From the NCBI GenBank assembly GCA_944325865.1, contig CALVBS010000001.1, positions 186,001 through 250,000 of the forward strand: DNA of 64,000 nucleotides. Reading direction: 5' to 3'. This DNA is from Candidatus Gastranaerophilales bacterium (lineage in GTDB: Bacteria; Cyanobacteriota; Vampirovibrionia; Gastranaerophilales; Gastranaerophilaceae). Below are positions 9,828 through 18,544 of the stretch, piece after piece (the stretch's first letter is position 1; the number at the start of each line of letters is the position of its first letter). Position numbers and translations under genes: made by a program. A model generated the notes under the pieces. It had not been told where the DNA came from, made no database searches, and saw only the letters and a list, made by a program, of their open reading frames with translations.

Positions 9828-10506
9828 CATTCAAAAATTTATGGACTTGCGGTATAAGACGTACCTGCTTATACTTTGAATAAAACTTATAAAGCAAACT
9901 TTGAGCGAAATCAACTGATACACTCATGTTATCTCCAATCATCATAGGCTGCAGAATTATCTCAAAGTCATATGATTTTGCAAGTTCAACAGCAAAATCA
10001 ATTTCATCACTAGTAATATTTTCATCAAATACAATTTTTGCAAACAATTCTTTATCTGAAGAAAGAGCAAAAAATCGTTTTAAATTTTCTTTATCAAGCT
10101 GCATTCCAGTAGCAGAAGGAAGTTTGATATCAGCAGAAACTATATCAATCCAGTCTAATACATCCAGAAGATTATCAGGAAGTGTAGCGTTCGTTTCAAG
10201 ATAAATCTTAAAGCCTTTGCGTTTTGCAAGCCGAAGAAATTCTTTTAAAAATTTTGTTGATAAAAGCGGCTCGCCTCCTGTAAGAGATATAATTGACGGT
10301 ATAGGTTTACCTAGGGATTCAATAACATTTAAAAGTTCATTTGAAGTGTATTCTTTTGATTTTGAAATTTCAAAATCAGTATCACAATATTGGCAGCTTA
10401 AATTACAGCCGCAAAACCTGACAAAAACTTGTAATTCACCCACATGAGGACCTTCGCCCTGTATTGATTTAAAAACTTCTCTTATTTTTGCTTTATTTTC
10501 AATCAT
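9820..10506 (-). CDS. queE: 7-carboxy-7-deazaguanine synthase, radical SAM
   Basis: QueE makes 7-carboxy-7-deazaguanine for queuosine-type tRNA modification. The substrate-binding start FKSIQGEGPHVG is followed by the radical SAM cluster motif CNLSCQYCD (CxxxCxxC) and SLTGGEPL. The length of 228 residues is normal. Its start overlaps the stop of the dnaJ-like gene by 8 bases. No other queuosine gene is in the window. Confidence 0.92.
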   Translation of the reverse strand: MIENKAKIREVFKSIQGEGPHVGELQVFVRFCGCNLSCQYCDTDFEISKSKEYTSNELLNVIESLGKPIPSIISLTGGEPLLSTKFLKEFLRLAKRKGFKIYLETNATLPDNLLDVLDWIDIVSADIKLPSATGMQLDKENLKRFFALSSDKELFAKIVFDENITSDEIDFAVELAKSYDFEIILQPMMIGDNMSVSVDFAQSLLYKFYSKYKQVRLIPQVHKFLNVR

Positions 10507-11623
10507 GAATAAAATAGTCTCTGATATTACCCTGCGACAACTTTTTCAGCTTTTCATACAATTTAACTTCGTCATCAGATAAAGTTTTAGGCAGCTGAAT
10601 TTCTACAGTAATAATCATATCACCAAAACCGTCATTTGTCTTCAAGCCCTCTCCCTTTAAACGGAATTTCTGCCCCGTACGGGTCATGGGCGGAACGGTT
10701 AATATAACCTTTCCTTCAAAAACAGGAACCGTAATTTTACCGCCCAGAACCGCTTCAAACGGGGTTAACGGCATACGATAGAGAATATTATTTCCGTCTA
10801 TGCAAATATTAGAATTTGCTTCCACTTTGACGGTTAAATATAAATTCCCCGCGACTCCTCCGTTAAAACCCGGATTTCCCTCATGCAATATTCTCAGTTT
10901 CGTGCCGTTTTTTGTATTCGGCTGAATTTTTACGGTTATTTTTTTATACTGCTCAAATTCGCCGCTCCCCTTGCATACACTACACCTGGCACCGTTAATA
11001 AAACGTCTGCCCTCACAATTCGGACAAAGCTCTTTATGTAAAACATTTATTACTCTTTCACATCCTCTAATTGAATCAACAAGAGAAATTGATATTTCAG
11101 TATTTATATCATCCCCATTTTTAGGCTGCTTTTTGTTAGGTTTTTCTTTTTTAGTTTTAGATATTCCGTCAAGAATATTGCTTATTACATCTTTAAACGG
11201 TTTATTATCAGAAAAATTTGAATATTCCTTAAATTGCCCTTGTTTATTCTCATGTGCTGATTTTTGCTTGTATTTGAAACGGATATCCGGATCAATTTTA
11301 TCAAAAGCATTTTTTCTGAACTCTGAATCAGAGCTGGCAGAATATCGATATGATGAACTTTCTGTTGCAGAAGATGTATTCGTTGAATCTTTAGCAAAAT
11401 TTTTACGGTAAATTTCGTCGTATTTTTGTTTTTGAAATTTATCTGAAAGAATTTCGTATGCCTCTGTGATATCCTTAAATTTCTGCACACTTTCTGAAGC
11501 CTTATTTACATCAGGATGGTATTTGCGTGCAAGTTTACGATAAGCACTTTTAATCTCTGCAAAAGTACTGTCAGGCGAAACTCCAAGTATCTCATAGTAA
11601 TTTTTACGTGCATTAACTGACAT
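10499..11623 (-). CDS. DnaJ-family co-chaperone with half-size zinc domain
   Basis: The J domain (residues 7-72) has the HPD motif in KYHPDVNK. A linker of about 100 residues leads to only two zinc motifs, CPNCEG and CSVCKGSG, instead of the four of canonical DnaJ. The two C-terminal beta-sandwich domains follow, with GNLYLTVKVE and FRLKGEGL. It should stimulate DnaK ATPase and bind unfolded clients, with one zinc centre at most. GGAG lies unusually close to the ATG. It is the first gene of a run with queE. The annotation could be dnaJ or cbpA-like. Confidence 0.88.
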   Translation of the reverse strand: MSVNARKNYYEILGVSPDSTFAEIKSAYRKLARKYHPDVNKASESVQKFKDITEAYEILSDKFQKQKYDEIYRKNFAKDSTNTSSATESSSYRYSASSDSEFRKNAFDKIDPDIRFKYKQKSAHENKQGQFKEYSNFSDNKPFKDVISNILDGISKTKKEKPNKKQPKNGDDINTEISISLVDSIRGCERVINVLHKELCPNCEGRRFINGARCSVCKGSGEFEQYKKITVKIQPNTKNGTKLRILHEGNPGFNGGVAGNLYLTVKVEANSNICIDGNNILYRMPLTPFEAVLGGKITVPVFEGKVILTVPPMTRTGQKFRLKGEGLKTNDGFGDMIITVEIQLPKTLSDDEVKLYEKLKKLSQGNIRDYFIHD

Positions 11624-11669
11624 ACTCCGTTATTAATGATAAATAATAAAAAATCAATACATAAAAAGA

Positions 11670-12914
11670 TTAATTACATATGTCAGAACGGAATTTCTTA
11701 CCTTTAAAATTAATTATGTCGATATTTTCATATAAAAGTCTTCTTGCAGAAGAAAGAGTTGCTCCTTCCTGAGTTACCACAAGCGTTCTTCCTTTATTTG
11801 TAAGATATTCAAATAATTCATTTTTAGATGTAGAGAAATGTGAAACTACAGTCGTATCATCAGTTAAATCAAGCCCCGTAATTATATTTCCATCATCTCG
11901 TGAATACAAAACAGCTGAAACAGAGGCAGTACCTTTTGTTGCAATTTGTTCATAATCATCAGCAAATGAACCTATTGCACAAGCCTTAAATAGTATATAA
12001 AGGTTGTCATCAAGAGTATTTAAAACGGCTTGAGCAGAATCATCCTTTAAGAATGTCGAAAAACCTGTTGTAACAAAATTATCATTATCTAAAAGCACAC
12101 ATTCAACTCCAAGTATCCCCAGATACGGAGTACCTTTATTTTCTAGAGAGGCTAATATACTTCTGACATTTTCCATAACCATATCAATGACCTGACGTGA
12201 TACTTTGTAATCAGGCACAAAAGCACCCATTCCGCATGTTAAAAGACCGCCGTCACCGTCTTCCAAAAATTTATACTCTGCACATACGGCAAGCGGAAGT
12301 ACATGATAACCGTCTGTTATCACATAAACCGTAAAATTATGCCCTTGAAGATATTCTTCAATAATAATTTTATCCTCATTATTCAAAACCATATCTTCAA
12401 TACATCTTCTTGCAGAATCAATAGTTGAACATGCACATAAAACAGAAGCATCAGTTACTTCATTTGATGTAATAACTACTGGCATTTGAGCTTTTGAAAC
12501 ATAATCAAGAGCAAGCGATGATTTTTCAAATATTCCGAACCTTGGAGTCGGAATATGCTGCTTATAGAGAAACCGTTTTGAGTTTGAACGACTTAATGCG
12601 AATTCCGCACTTATGGCAGCAGGAGCAAAAATATCCTGCGAATTTGCCTGAAAAAGCCCCGCAATGTCAGCTTTAACAGCCTTTGCTGAAACGGCGACCG
12701 TTAAATCTATATTATTTTTTAATACAAATACAAGAAGTTCATCAACATTATCTTCCCTAATATCTATGATACTTGCAAATTCACTCATTGCAGCATTACC
12801 AGGGGCCACATAAACTTCCTCTATATTCACATCCTGAGAAAATTTATAAGCCGTTGCATATGCGGAAGCACCGGAACCTACTATTAAAACCTTTTTCTTT
12901 TCAACCTTATCCAT
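11670..12914 (-). CDS. PurD-like ATP-grasp paralogue lacking key residues
   Basis: Length (414 residues) and fold order follow phosphoribosylamine-glycine ligase: N-terminal VLIVGSG, YVAPGNAAMSEFA, the hinge KRFLYKQHIPTPRF, IIIEEYLQGHNF, HVLPLAVCAEYKFLEDGD and GGLLTCGMGAFVPD. Catalytic positions differ. GNGGREHA is GSGASAYA, the ATP-binding KADGLAAGKGV region reads TSNEVTDASVL, and the metal-binding EFNCRFGDPE region reads TGFSTFLKDDSAQ. The intact frame argues against a pseudogene. Loss of purine-pathway activity, perhaps with a new role, is inference. The promoter side is divergent from a small plus-strand gene. Confidence 0.8.
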   Translation of the reverse strand: MDKVEKKKVLIVGSGASAYATAYKFSQDVNIEEVYVAPGNAAMSEFASIIDIREDNVDELLVFVLKNNIDLTVAVSAKAVKADIAGLFQANSQDIFAPAAISAEFALSRSNSKRFLYKQHIPTPRFGIFEKSSLALDYVSKAQMPVVITSNEVTDASVLCACSTIDSARRCIEDMVLNNEDKIIIEEYLQGHNFTVYVITDGYHVLPLAVCAEYKFLEDGDGGLLTCGMGAFVPDYKVSRQVIDMVMENVRSILASLENKGTPYLGILGVECVLLDNDNFVTTGFSTFLKDDSAQAVLNTLDDNLYILFKACAIGSFADDYEQIATKGTASVSAVLYSRDDGNIITGLDLTDDTTVVSHFSTSKNELFEYLTNKGRTLVVTQEGATLSSARRLLYENIDIINFKGKKFRSDICN

Positions 12915-13061
12915 AAATTAATAATACCACAATATTTTACACAAGAAACATACTGAAAAAAGAGGATGAATATTAAGAAAATTTAATATTTAATATAATA
13001 AAATATGACAAAAAATAAATAATCATTATCAAAATAAAATGTAGTTAGTGAGGTTATAATA

Positions 13062-13304
13062 ATGGCAGGTAGTTTAATGAGTATATTACAGAAGGTTTTG
13101 GTTCCACAGCCGATGCAGACAACTGTACCGGTAAAAAGCACCTCAACAAATCCATTCAGCAACAATCCTTTTGTAAATTACAACGGTCATACATATAACA
13201 GTGCTACTTATGCTAAAAATAATCCTGTCAGAGGTGGTTATTTTGCTGGTTATTATAATGGAAAACAGAACATTGTCGGACGCAGATTGTTCGTAGAAGT
13301 GTAA
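13062..13304 (+). CDS. small unrecognised protein, Asn/Tyr/Gly-rich
   Basis: This 80-residue protein is preceded by a clear GAGGT ribosome binding site eight bases before the ATG. It is rich in Asn, Pro, Tyr and Gly (NNPFVNYNGHTYN, then GGYFAGYYNG) and ends in a basic strand (NIVGRRLFVEV). There is no signal peptide or membrane segment. I do not recognise a family. It stands alone between the PurD-like gene and gmd. Confidence 0.65.
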   Translation: MAGSLMSILQKVLVPQPMQTTVPVKSTSTNPFSNNPFVNYNGHTYNSATYAKNNPVRGGYFAGYYNGKQNIVGRRLFVEV

Positions 13305-13420
13305 TTTTATAAAAAATTCTTAATATATAATTATTCCATTTAAAAGTTTATACTATAATTTTAGCAGTTGGAATGGCAATATAAACTTTTAATTTATTTT
13401 TGAAGAGGAATGAGAGGAAG

Positions 13421-14509
13421 ATGAAAAAAGCCTTAATTACGGGAGTAACAGGTCAAGATGGGTCATATCTTGCAGAACTTTTACTTGAGAAAGGATATGA
13501 AGTTCACGGGTTACAAAGAAGAACATCAACATTTAATACTGAAAGAATTGAACACATAATAAACCCAAAAGCTGGAGAAACGGAATATATCAGATTACAT
13601 TACGGTGATTTGACGGACAGTTCAAACATTATAAGGATAATCAGTGAAATCCGTCCCGATGAAATTTACAATCTGGGTGCTCAATCACATGTCAAAGTTT
13701 CATTTGATTGTCCCGAATACACAGCAGATGCTGATGGACTGGGTACATTAAGAATTCTTGAGGCAATAAGAATACTTGGTTTGACAGAAAAAACGAAATA
13801 TTATCAAGCATCAACTTCTGAACTATTCGGTAAAGTTCAGTCTGTACCTCAAAAAGAAACAACTGAATTTTATCCGCGTTCACCATATGCTTGTGCAAAA
13901 TTATATGCATACTGGATTAGTAAAAATTATAGAGAAGCATACAACATATTTGCTTCAAACGGAATCTTGTTTAATCACGAATCTCCACGTCGCGGTGAAA
14001 CTTTTGTAACTCGAAAAATTACAAAAGCAGCCGCAAGGATTAAATTTGGACTTCAGGATAAATTATATCTTGGTAATCTTTCCGCACAAAGAGATTGGGG
14101 ACATGCAAAAGACTATGTGGATGGAATGTGGAGAATACTCCAGCAGGATAAACCTGATGATTTTGTACTTGCCACAGGAATTACCACAACAATAAGAGAT
14201 TTTTGTAAAGTAGCATTCAGAGAAGCAGGCATTAATCTTGATTTTATTGGTACAGGAACAGATGAAGTAGGAGCGGATAGGGAAACAGGGAGAATACTTG
14301 TACAGGTAGATCCTGCATTTTTCAGACCCACTGAAGTTGACCTTCTTATAGGTGACTCAACCAAAGCAAGAGAAAAACTAAACTGGAAACCAAAATATGA
14401 TATTTATTCTCTGGCAAAGGAAATGGTCGAAGAAGATCTGAAAAAAGCTGAAAAAGAAGCACATATCAAAAGTAAAGGATTTGAAATTTCTATGCTGCAA
14501 GAGGTATAA
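13421..14509 (+). CDS. gmd: GDP-mannose 4,6-dehydratase
   Basis: Gmd converts GDP-mannose to GDP-4-keto-6-deoxymannose, the precursor of GDP-fucose and GDP-rhamnose-type sugars. The NAD(P) loop is [13 protein letters not shown]; the active site shows [10 protein letters not shown] and [10 protein letters not shown] (YxxxK), and [15 protein letters not shown] is a strong family signature. The start is the ATG at 13421 with GAGG just upstream; a TTG seven codons earlier is less likely. It is first in a plus-strand run with two glycosyltransferases, which implies a deoxysugar-containing surface glycan. No fcl/GMER gene is in the window. Confidence 0.96.
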   Translation: MKKALITGVTGQDGSYLAELLLEKGYEVHGLQRRTSTFNTERIEHIINPKAGETEYIRLHYGDLTDSSNIIRIISEIRPDEIYNLGAQSHVKVSFDCPEYTADADGLGTLRILEAIRILGLTEKTKYYQASTSELFGKVQSVPQKETTEFYPRSPYACAKLYAYWISKNYREAYNIFASNGILFNHESPRRGETFVTRKITKAAARIKFGLQDKLYLGNLSAQRDWGHAKDYVDGMWRILQQDKPDDFVLATGITTTIRDFCKVAFREAGINLDFIGTGTDEVGADRETGRILVQVDPAFFRPTEVDLLIGDSTKAREKLNWKPKYDIYSLAKEMVEEDLKKAEKEAHIKSKGFEISMLQEV

Positions 14510-14517
14510 TAACTCTT

Positions 14518-15636
14518 ATGAAAAAGTTGTTATACATAAAGCATGCTTTTCACAATAAAACAAAATCAAATGATTTTCTTATTAATCTTTTATCCGAGAC
14601 CTATGAAACAGAAATATTTGATTTTAATCCGGAAACAGACAGCTTTGAAAAATTTAGGGTACTGAACGGCAGAAAATTTGATACTGTTGTTTTATTCCAA
14701 ATTATGCCGTCTATTAATGCTTTAAAAAAAATTATTCATTTCAAACATATAGCATTTTTCCCCATGTTTGATGCCGTAAATTCTGTCAAAAAGCCTCTCT
14801 GGAATGAGTATAGAGAATGTAATATTATAAATTTTTCCAGAACATTGCACAATAAATGTCAAGAAAAGGGATTATCCTCATACTACATCCAATATTTTCC
14901 GGAACCAGGGCAAATAATTGATTATGGAGATGAAAATTCTGTATTTTTCTGGCAAAGGCGGGAAAATATCACAACCGGAATTCTTGAAAAACTTCTTGAC
15001 ATCAACAGAATAAAGAGACTATACCTGCATAATGTACCTGACCCTGGCAATAAATTCATTCAACCTTCTGAAAAATGGAAAAATAAAATTGAATACTCAA
15101 ACTGGTTTGACAGTAAAGAAAAAATGCTTGAATACATGCAGCAGGCTGCCATATATTTTGCACCACGCAGCAGCGAGGGTATAGGTATGAGTTTTCTTGA
15201 TGCTATGGCTTCCGGAAGATGTGTTATAGCACCTGACTATCCGACAATGAATGAATATATTAAACATAATTTTAACGGATATTTATATAATCTTAAAGCC
15301 CCGCACGAAATAAATATAAAAAATATACGTACCATTCAGCAAAATACAATAAATTTTATTGAAAACGGCTATAACAAATGGAATAAGGAAAAATACAATA
15401 TCCTGACATGGCTTGAAGCTCCGGTTAATACTGATAACAAACTTGCTGATGACAGTTTATTAACAAAAATTCGAAAATATTATCTTTTCGGTTTTATACC
15501 TTTGCTAAGATGCAATGAAACAACGAATTATGTATCTTATAAACTATTTCATGTAATTCCGATTTCTAAAACCAAAAATAAACATCAGCAAATTCATCTT
15601 CCTAAACTTCCGATAAAAGTAAAAACTATACAATAG
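14518..15636 (+). CDS. glycosyltransferase, GT4-like (GT-B fold)
   Basis: The protein has 372 residues. The C-terminal nucleotide-sugar half has the GT4-type signature PRSSEGIGMSFLDAMASG (E-x7-E-like), then CVIAPDYPTMNEYI and NGYLYN. The N-terminal half is divergent. The tail carries KYYLFGFIPLL and YKLFHVIPIS, a short hydrophobic motif also hinted at in the two neighbouring transferases. It starts 8 bases after gmd with AAGAGGT upstream, so it probably uses or extends the gmd-derived glycan. The donor and acceptor are unknown. Confidence 0.8.
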   Translation: MKKLLYIKHAFHNKTKSNDFLINLLSETYETEIFDFNPETDSFEKFRVLNGRKFDTVVLFQIMPSINALKKIIHFKHIAFFPMFDAVNSVKKPLWNEYRECNIINFSRTLHNKCQEKGLSSYYIQYFPEPGQIIDYGDENSVFFWQRRENITTGILEKLLDINRIKRLYLHNVPDPGNKFIQPSEKWKNKIEYSNWFDSKEKMLEYMQQAAIYFAPRSSEGIGMSFLDAMASGRCVIAPDYPTMNEYIKHNFNGYLYNLKAPHEINIKNIRTIQQNTINFIENGYNKWNKEKYNILTWLEAPVNTDNKLADDSLLTKIRKYYLFGFIPLLRCNETTNYVSYKLFHVIPISKTKNKHQQIHLPKLPIKVKTIQ

Positions 15637-15647
15637 GAGTCTAAATT

Positions 15648-16580
15648 ATGCAAAAAAACAATTCAATTAATATTTGCCTTTCAAGTGACAATAATTACAT
15701 ACAGCACCTTGCAGTTACGATAGCATCAATCTTAAAAAATAAAGCTGAAGACGATTCTTTTTCATTTATAATACTTGACGGCGGAATTACAGATGAAAAT
15801 AAAGAGAAAATTATTGCCTTAAAATCAATTTGTGATTTTGATATTGAATTTGTAACAGTTGACAATTCCCTATTTGTTAAATGTCCTATTCAAGACTGGA
15901 CACATCTCTCTATTGTGGGTTATTACAGACTGGTTCTGCCGGATATAAAACCGGAATGGGATAAAATAATCTATCTGGATTGTGACATTGTAGTCAGAGA
16001 TTCTCTGAAAGAGTTATTTAATCTCGACATCGGGGATTGCTACATAGCTTCAGTAACAGATATATCCAGTAAAAAGCATGCCAAACGTCTGGGGTTAAAA
16101 TCTTATTCAAATTCCGGCGTTCTATTAATTAATTCAAAAAAATGGCGTGAAGATAACGTTACTGATAAGTTATTCAAATGGATTGATGAAAACAATGAAA
16201 AAATAGTGCTACATGATCAGGATATACTTAACGCAGCAATAAATGATAAAATTAAACCTCTTGATTCAAAGTGGAATACACTATATCTTACCCGCTCACT
16301 TGCAGAAGATAGAGAAAAACTTGAAAATGCCAAAATTATCCATTTTATAGATAAAAAGAAACCATGGCTTTTTTACAGCGGAGATAAATTTGCCGGAGAA
16401 TATCTGTATTATCTAGGTTTTACTCCGTTCAAAGATTTTCTAAAAACTTACAAAAAGAAAGTAGTACCGGTATCTCTTATAAAAAGATTTTTGAAATTAA
16501 TATTTGAAATCAGAAACATTGATGAAAACACAAAATTAATTACAATATTAGGTCTTAAATTTAAAAAGAAAAGAGGCTAA
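15648..16580 (+). CDS. glycosyltransferase family 8
   Basis: The N-terminus INICLSSDNNYIQHLAVTIAS is the GT8 start. The metal-binding DxD is in IIYLDCDIVV, followed by NSGVLLINSKKWR and the HDQD motif in VLHDQDILNAA. GT8 enzymes transfer glucose or galactose to lipopolysaccharide cores and similar acceptors. The tail ends KLITILGLKFKKK. AGGAG lies eight bases before the ATG. It is the last gene of the gmd run and overlaps the converging GT2 gene by 4 bases. Confidence 0.92.
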   Translation: MQKNNSINICLSSDNNYIQHLAVTIASILKNKAEDDSFSFIILDGGITDENKEKIIALKSICDFDIEFVTVDNSLFVKCPIQDWTHLSIVGYYRLVLPDIKPEWDKIIYLDCDIVVRDSLKELFNLDIGDCYIASVTDISSKKHAKRLGLKSYSNSGVLLINSKKWREDNVTDKLFKWIDENNEKIVLHDQDILNAAINDKIKPLDSKWNTLYLTRSLAEDREKLENAKIIHFIDKKKPWLFYSGDKFAGEYLYYLGFTPFKDFLKTYKKKVVPVSLIKRFLKLIFEIRNIDENTKLITILGLKFKKKRG

Positions 16581-17482
16581 ACTTTCCTCTTAACAAATTC
16601 TTTTCCAAAAAGGACAAAAGACTCTTTGCCTTTTGATGTTCGAATCTGAATAATATTACTTCTGAGGTAATGGATAAAATACTTCATAACAGCAACATAA
16701 TAGCAAAAATATTCATTACCTGTAAAAAACTTAGCATACTCTTTAACCTTCCGCAATGGTAATGTTTTGTATTTTAAAAGTTTCAAGGCCTCTTTATCGT
16801 TTAAAGATAACCTATTTTTAAAAACAGACAACCTTTCCAAATCAAACAGCTCAGTATTAGAAGAAGCTCCGCCGGTTCTAAATACGGAAATAATCTCATT
16901 CACTCTAACAATATTTGCCCTGAGCATTAAAAGTTTCAAACATAAGTCATAATCTGCTGAAATTCTATAATCAGTATTAAACGGAAACTTTTGCAAAACA
17001 TCCCTTCTCATAAATACCGATTGATGACAAAATGACATCTTAAAAAATAATTCGTGAAGATTTCCTTTTGCAACACGTGACTTTTCCGGTCTTGTTTCAT
17101 TTAATAAATAAACATCACCATAAGAAAAATCTGCCTCAGTCTCTTCCAATTTTAGAACGACTTTTGAAACAACCGCAGAATCATAAAAATAATCATCCGT
17201 TCCCATAAAGATAACATATTTCCCGCTTGCAAGATTGACGCCCTTATTAAAAGCGTCATAAATACCTGAATCAGTAGCCGACAAATATTTTCCACGGCAA
17301 TTTTTCATGTGATTTTTAATGAGCTCAAGCGTTCCGTCATCTGAATTTCCGTCTATAATTATATGTTCAATATTTTTGTAAGACTGATTTAATATGGAAT
17401 CACATAATTGCTCAAAATATTTTTGCCGATTATACTTTATTATATTGAATGTAGGTGTTACAACAGATATTAAAGGTTCCAT
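16577..17482 (-). CDS. glycosyltransferase family 2
   Basis: This is a GT-A enzyme. The start LISVVTPTFN, HIIIDGNSDDGTLE, the ATDSGIYDAFNKG segment and VIFMGTDDYF (DD metal site) are typical of family 2 transferases close to the WcaA/WcaE group. CHQSVFMRR and ISADYDLCLKL also fit. The length is 301 residues. The tail reads SFVLFGKEFVKRK. It faces the gmd cluster tail to tail, so it is part of the locus but separately transcribed. Confidence 0.92.
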   Translation of the reverse strand: MEPLISVVTPTFNIIKYNRQKYFEQLCDSILNQSYKNIEHIIIDGNSDDGTLELIKNHMKNCRGKYLSATDSGIYDAFNKGVNLASGKYVIFMGTDDYFYDSAVVSKVVLKLEETEADFSYGDVYLLNETRPEKSRVAKGNLHELFFKMSFCHQSVFMRRDVLQKFPFNTDYRISADYDLCLKLLMLRANIVRVNEIISVFRTGGASSNTELFDLERLSVFKNRLSLNDKEALKLLKYKTLPLRKVKEYAKFFTGNEYFCYYVAVMKYFIHYLRSNIIQIRTSKGKESFVLFGKEFVKRKV

Positions 17483-17551
17483 TTAAAATAATAATAGCAA
17501 AAAATTTTTTTTAGAGGTATTATTAATAATACACAAAAAAAGGATTATAGA

Positions 17552-17872
17552 ATGATTACAGTAAATAATAGACATCAGCAAACAAGCTTTCAAGCCTATA
17601 TAAAAGTAAAAGACAGCCAGACCGGGTTTAACCATATGAAACACTTTCTTGATAAAAAACTGGGATTTGACTATTGTTTACTTAATCAAAAAAAGACTAA
17701 AAATAAAGTATCGGCATCATTGCTGACGAAAAAAGATTACGATAAATTTCTTGATTTGTTAAAATTAAATCACCCTATACTTGAACTAAAAGAAAATTTA
17801 ACCAAATATCTTGGCAAAAAGCCTAAAAAAATGACCTGTGCAGAAGTTATAAACCACTTTGACAAAAAATAA
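17552..17872 (+). CDS. small protein with N-terminal SFQA motif
   Basis: This 106-residue protein has AAAGGA seven bases before the ATG. It begins with an Asn-rich stretch and the motif QTSFQAYIKV (Phe at residue 13), as in many proteins of the 20.8-27.0 kb array. The rest is basic and helical (CAEVINHFDKK at the end). It has no membrane segment and no recognised domain. It converges with the YkuD gene one base later. Confidence 0.6.
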   Translation: MITVNNRHQQTSFQAYIKVKDSQTGFNHMKHFLDKKLGFDYCLLNQKKTKNKVSASLLTKKDYDKFLDLLKLNHPILELKENLTKYLGKKPKKMTCAEVINHFDKK

Positions 17873-17873
17873 T

Positions 17874-18503
17874 TTATTTTTTTACAATAACAATATCACC
17901 GCGTTTAACTTCCTTGGCAAGCTGTTTAATAACTTCATTATCCATTCTTATACAACCAAGAGATGCGTATTTTCCAAGACTGTCCGGATTGTTATTGCCA
18001 TGAATAAATTCTCCGGTTTGACTTCTTCGACCAGTTTCAGGATCAAGTTTTTCAAGAATTATAGCCCTTGGACCATAATTCCATGGCTGCCTGTGCCTCT
18101 TTGTTGACGCGGGTGCATTTTTATAGGGATAGGATTCTACATGAGAAACAACTCTTACACCAATATCAGTAGGTGCCGTTTTCTTGCCGCTTGCAACAAG
18201 ATATGCAGCCTCAGCCTCGCCATCATCATTGTACTTATAAAGAACATTCTTTGATATATCAACAATAATTTTGGCATTACGTTTCTCACCCTCTATATAA
18301 ATTTCAGAATCAGGAGCTGTAAGCAATACATATTTATTTACAGATCCCTGAGGAGGTATTTCTACAGACGTTTTTTCAAAAACATCCTGAGGTCCTCCAC
18401 TTTCCTGAGCAGACATACCCGCCGGAACCGCAACAAAAATAGCTGCCGCCGCGGCCAATGGAGCAAATGTATTTTTAATTCCATAACATGGAGAAATTCT
18501 CAT
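17874..18503 (-). CDS. exported L,D-transpeptidase, YkuD domain
   Basis: An N-terminal signal (hydrophobic APLAAAAAIFVAV, then cleavage likely after GMSA) sends it to the periplasm. The YkuD catalytic motif is FIHGNNNPDSLG followed by ASLGCIRM, with the catalytic Cys and His in place. Such enzymes make 3-3 crosslinks in peptidoglycan or attach proteins to it. The 209 residues include no LysM domain. AGGAGG lies 12 bases upstream of the ATG. SulP is upstream on the same strand. Confidence 0.93.
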   Translation of the reverse strand: MRISPCYGIKNTFAPLAAAAAIFVAVPAGMSAQESGGPQDVFEKTSVEIPPQGSVNKYVLLTAPDSEIYIEGEKRNAKIIVDISKNVLYKYNDDGEAEAAYLVASGKKTAPTDIGVRVVSHVESYPYKNAPASTKRHRQPWNYGPRAIILEKLDPETGRRSQTGEFIHGNNNPDSLGKYASLGCIRMDNEVIKQLAKEVKRGDIVIVKK

Positions 18504-18544
18504 ATTTTGTATAAACCTCCTGCAAGAAAAAATTTGCTAGTATA

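Noticed and set aside
11670-12914. PurD-like gene as a pseudogene
   Set aside because: The 414-codon frame is uninterrupted and of normal length, so loss of active-site residues points to divergence rather than decay.
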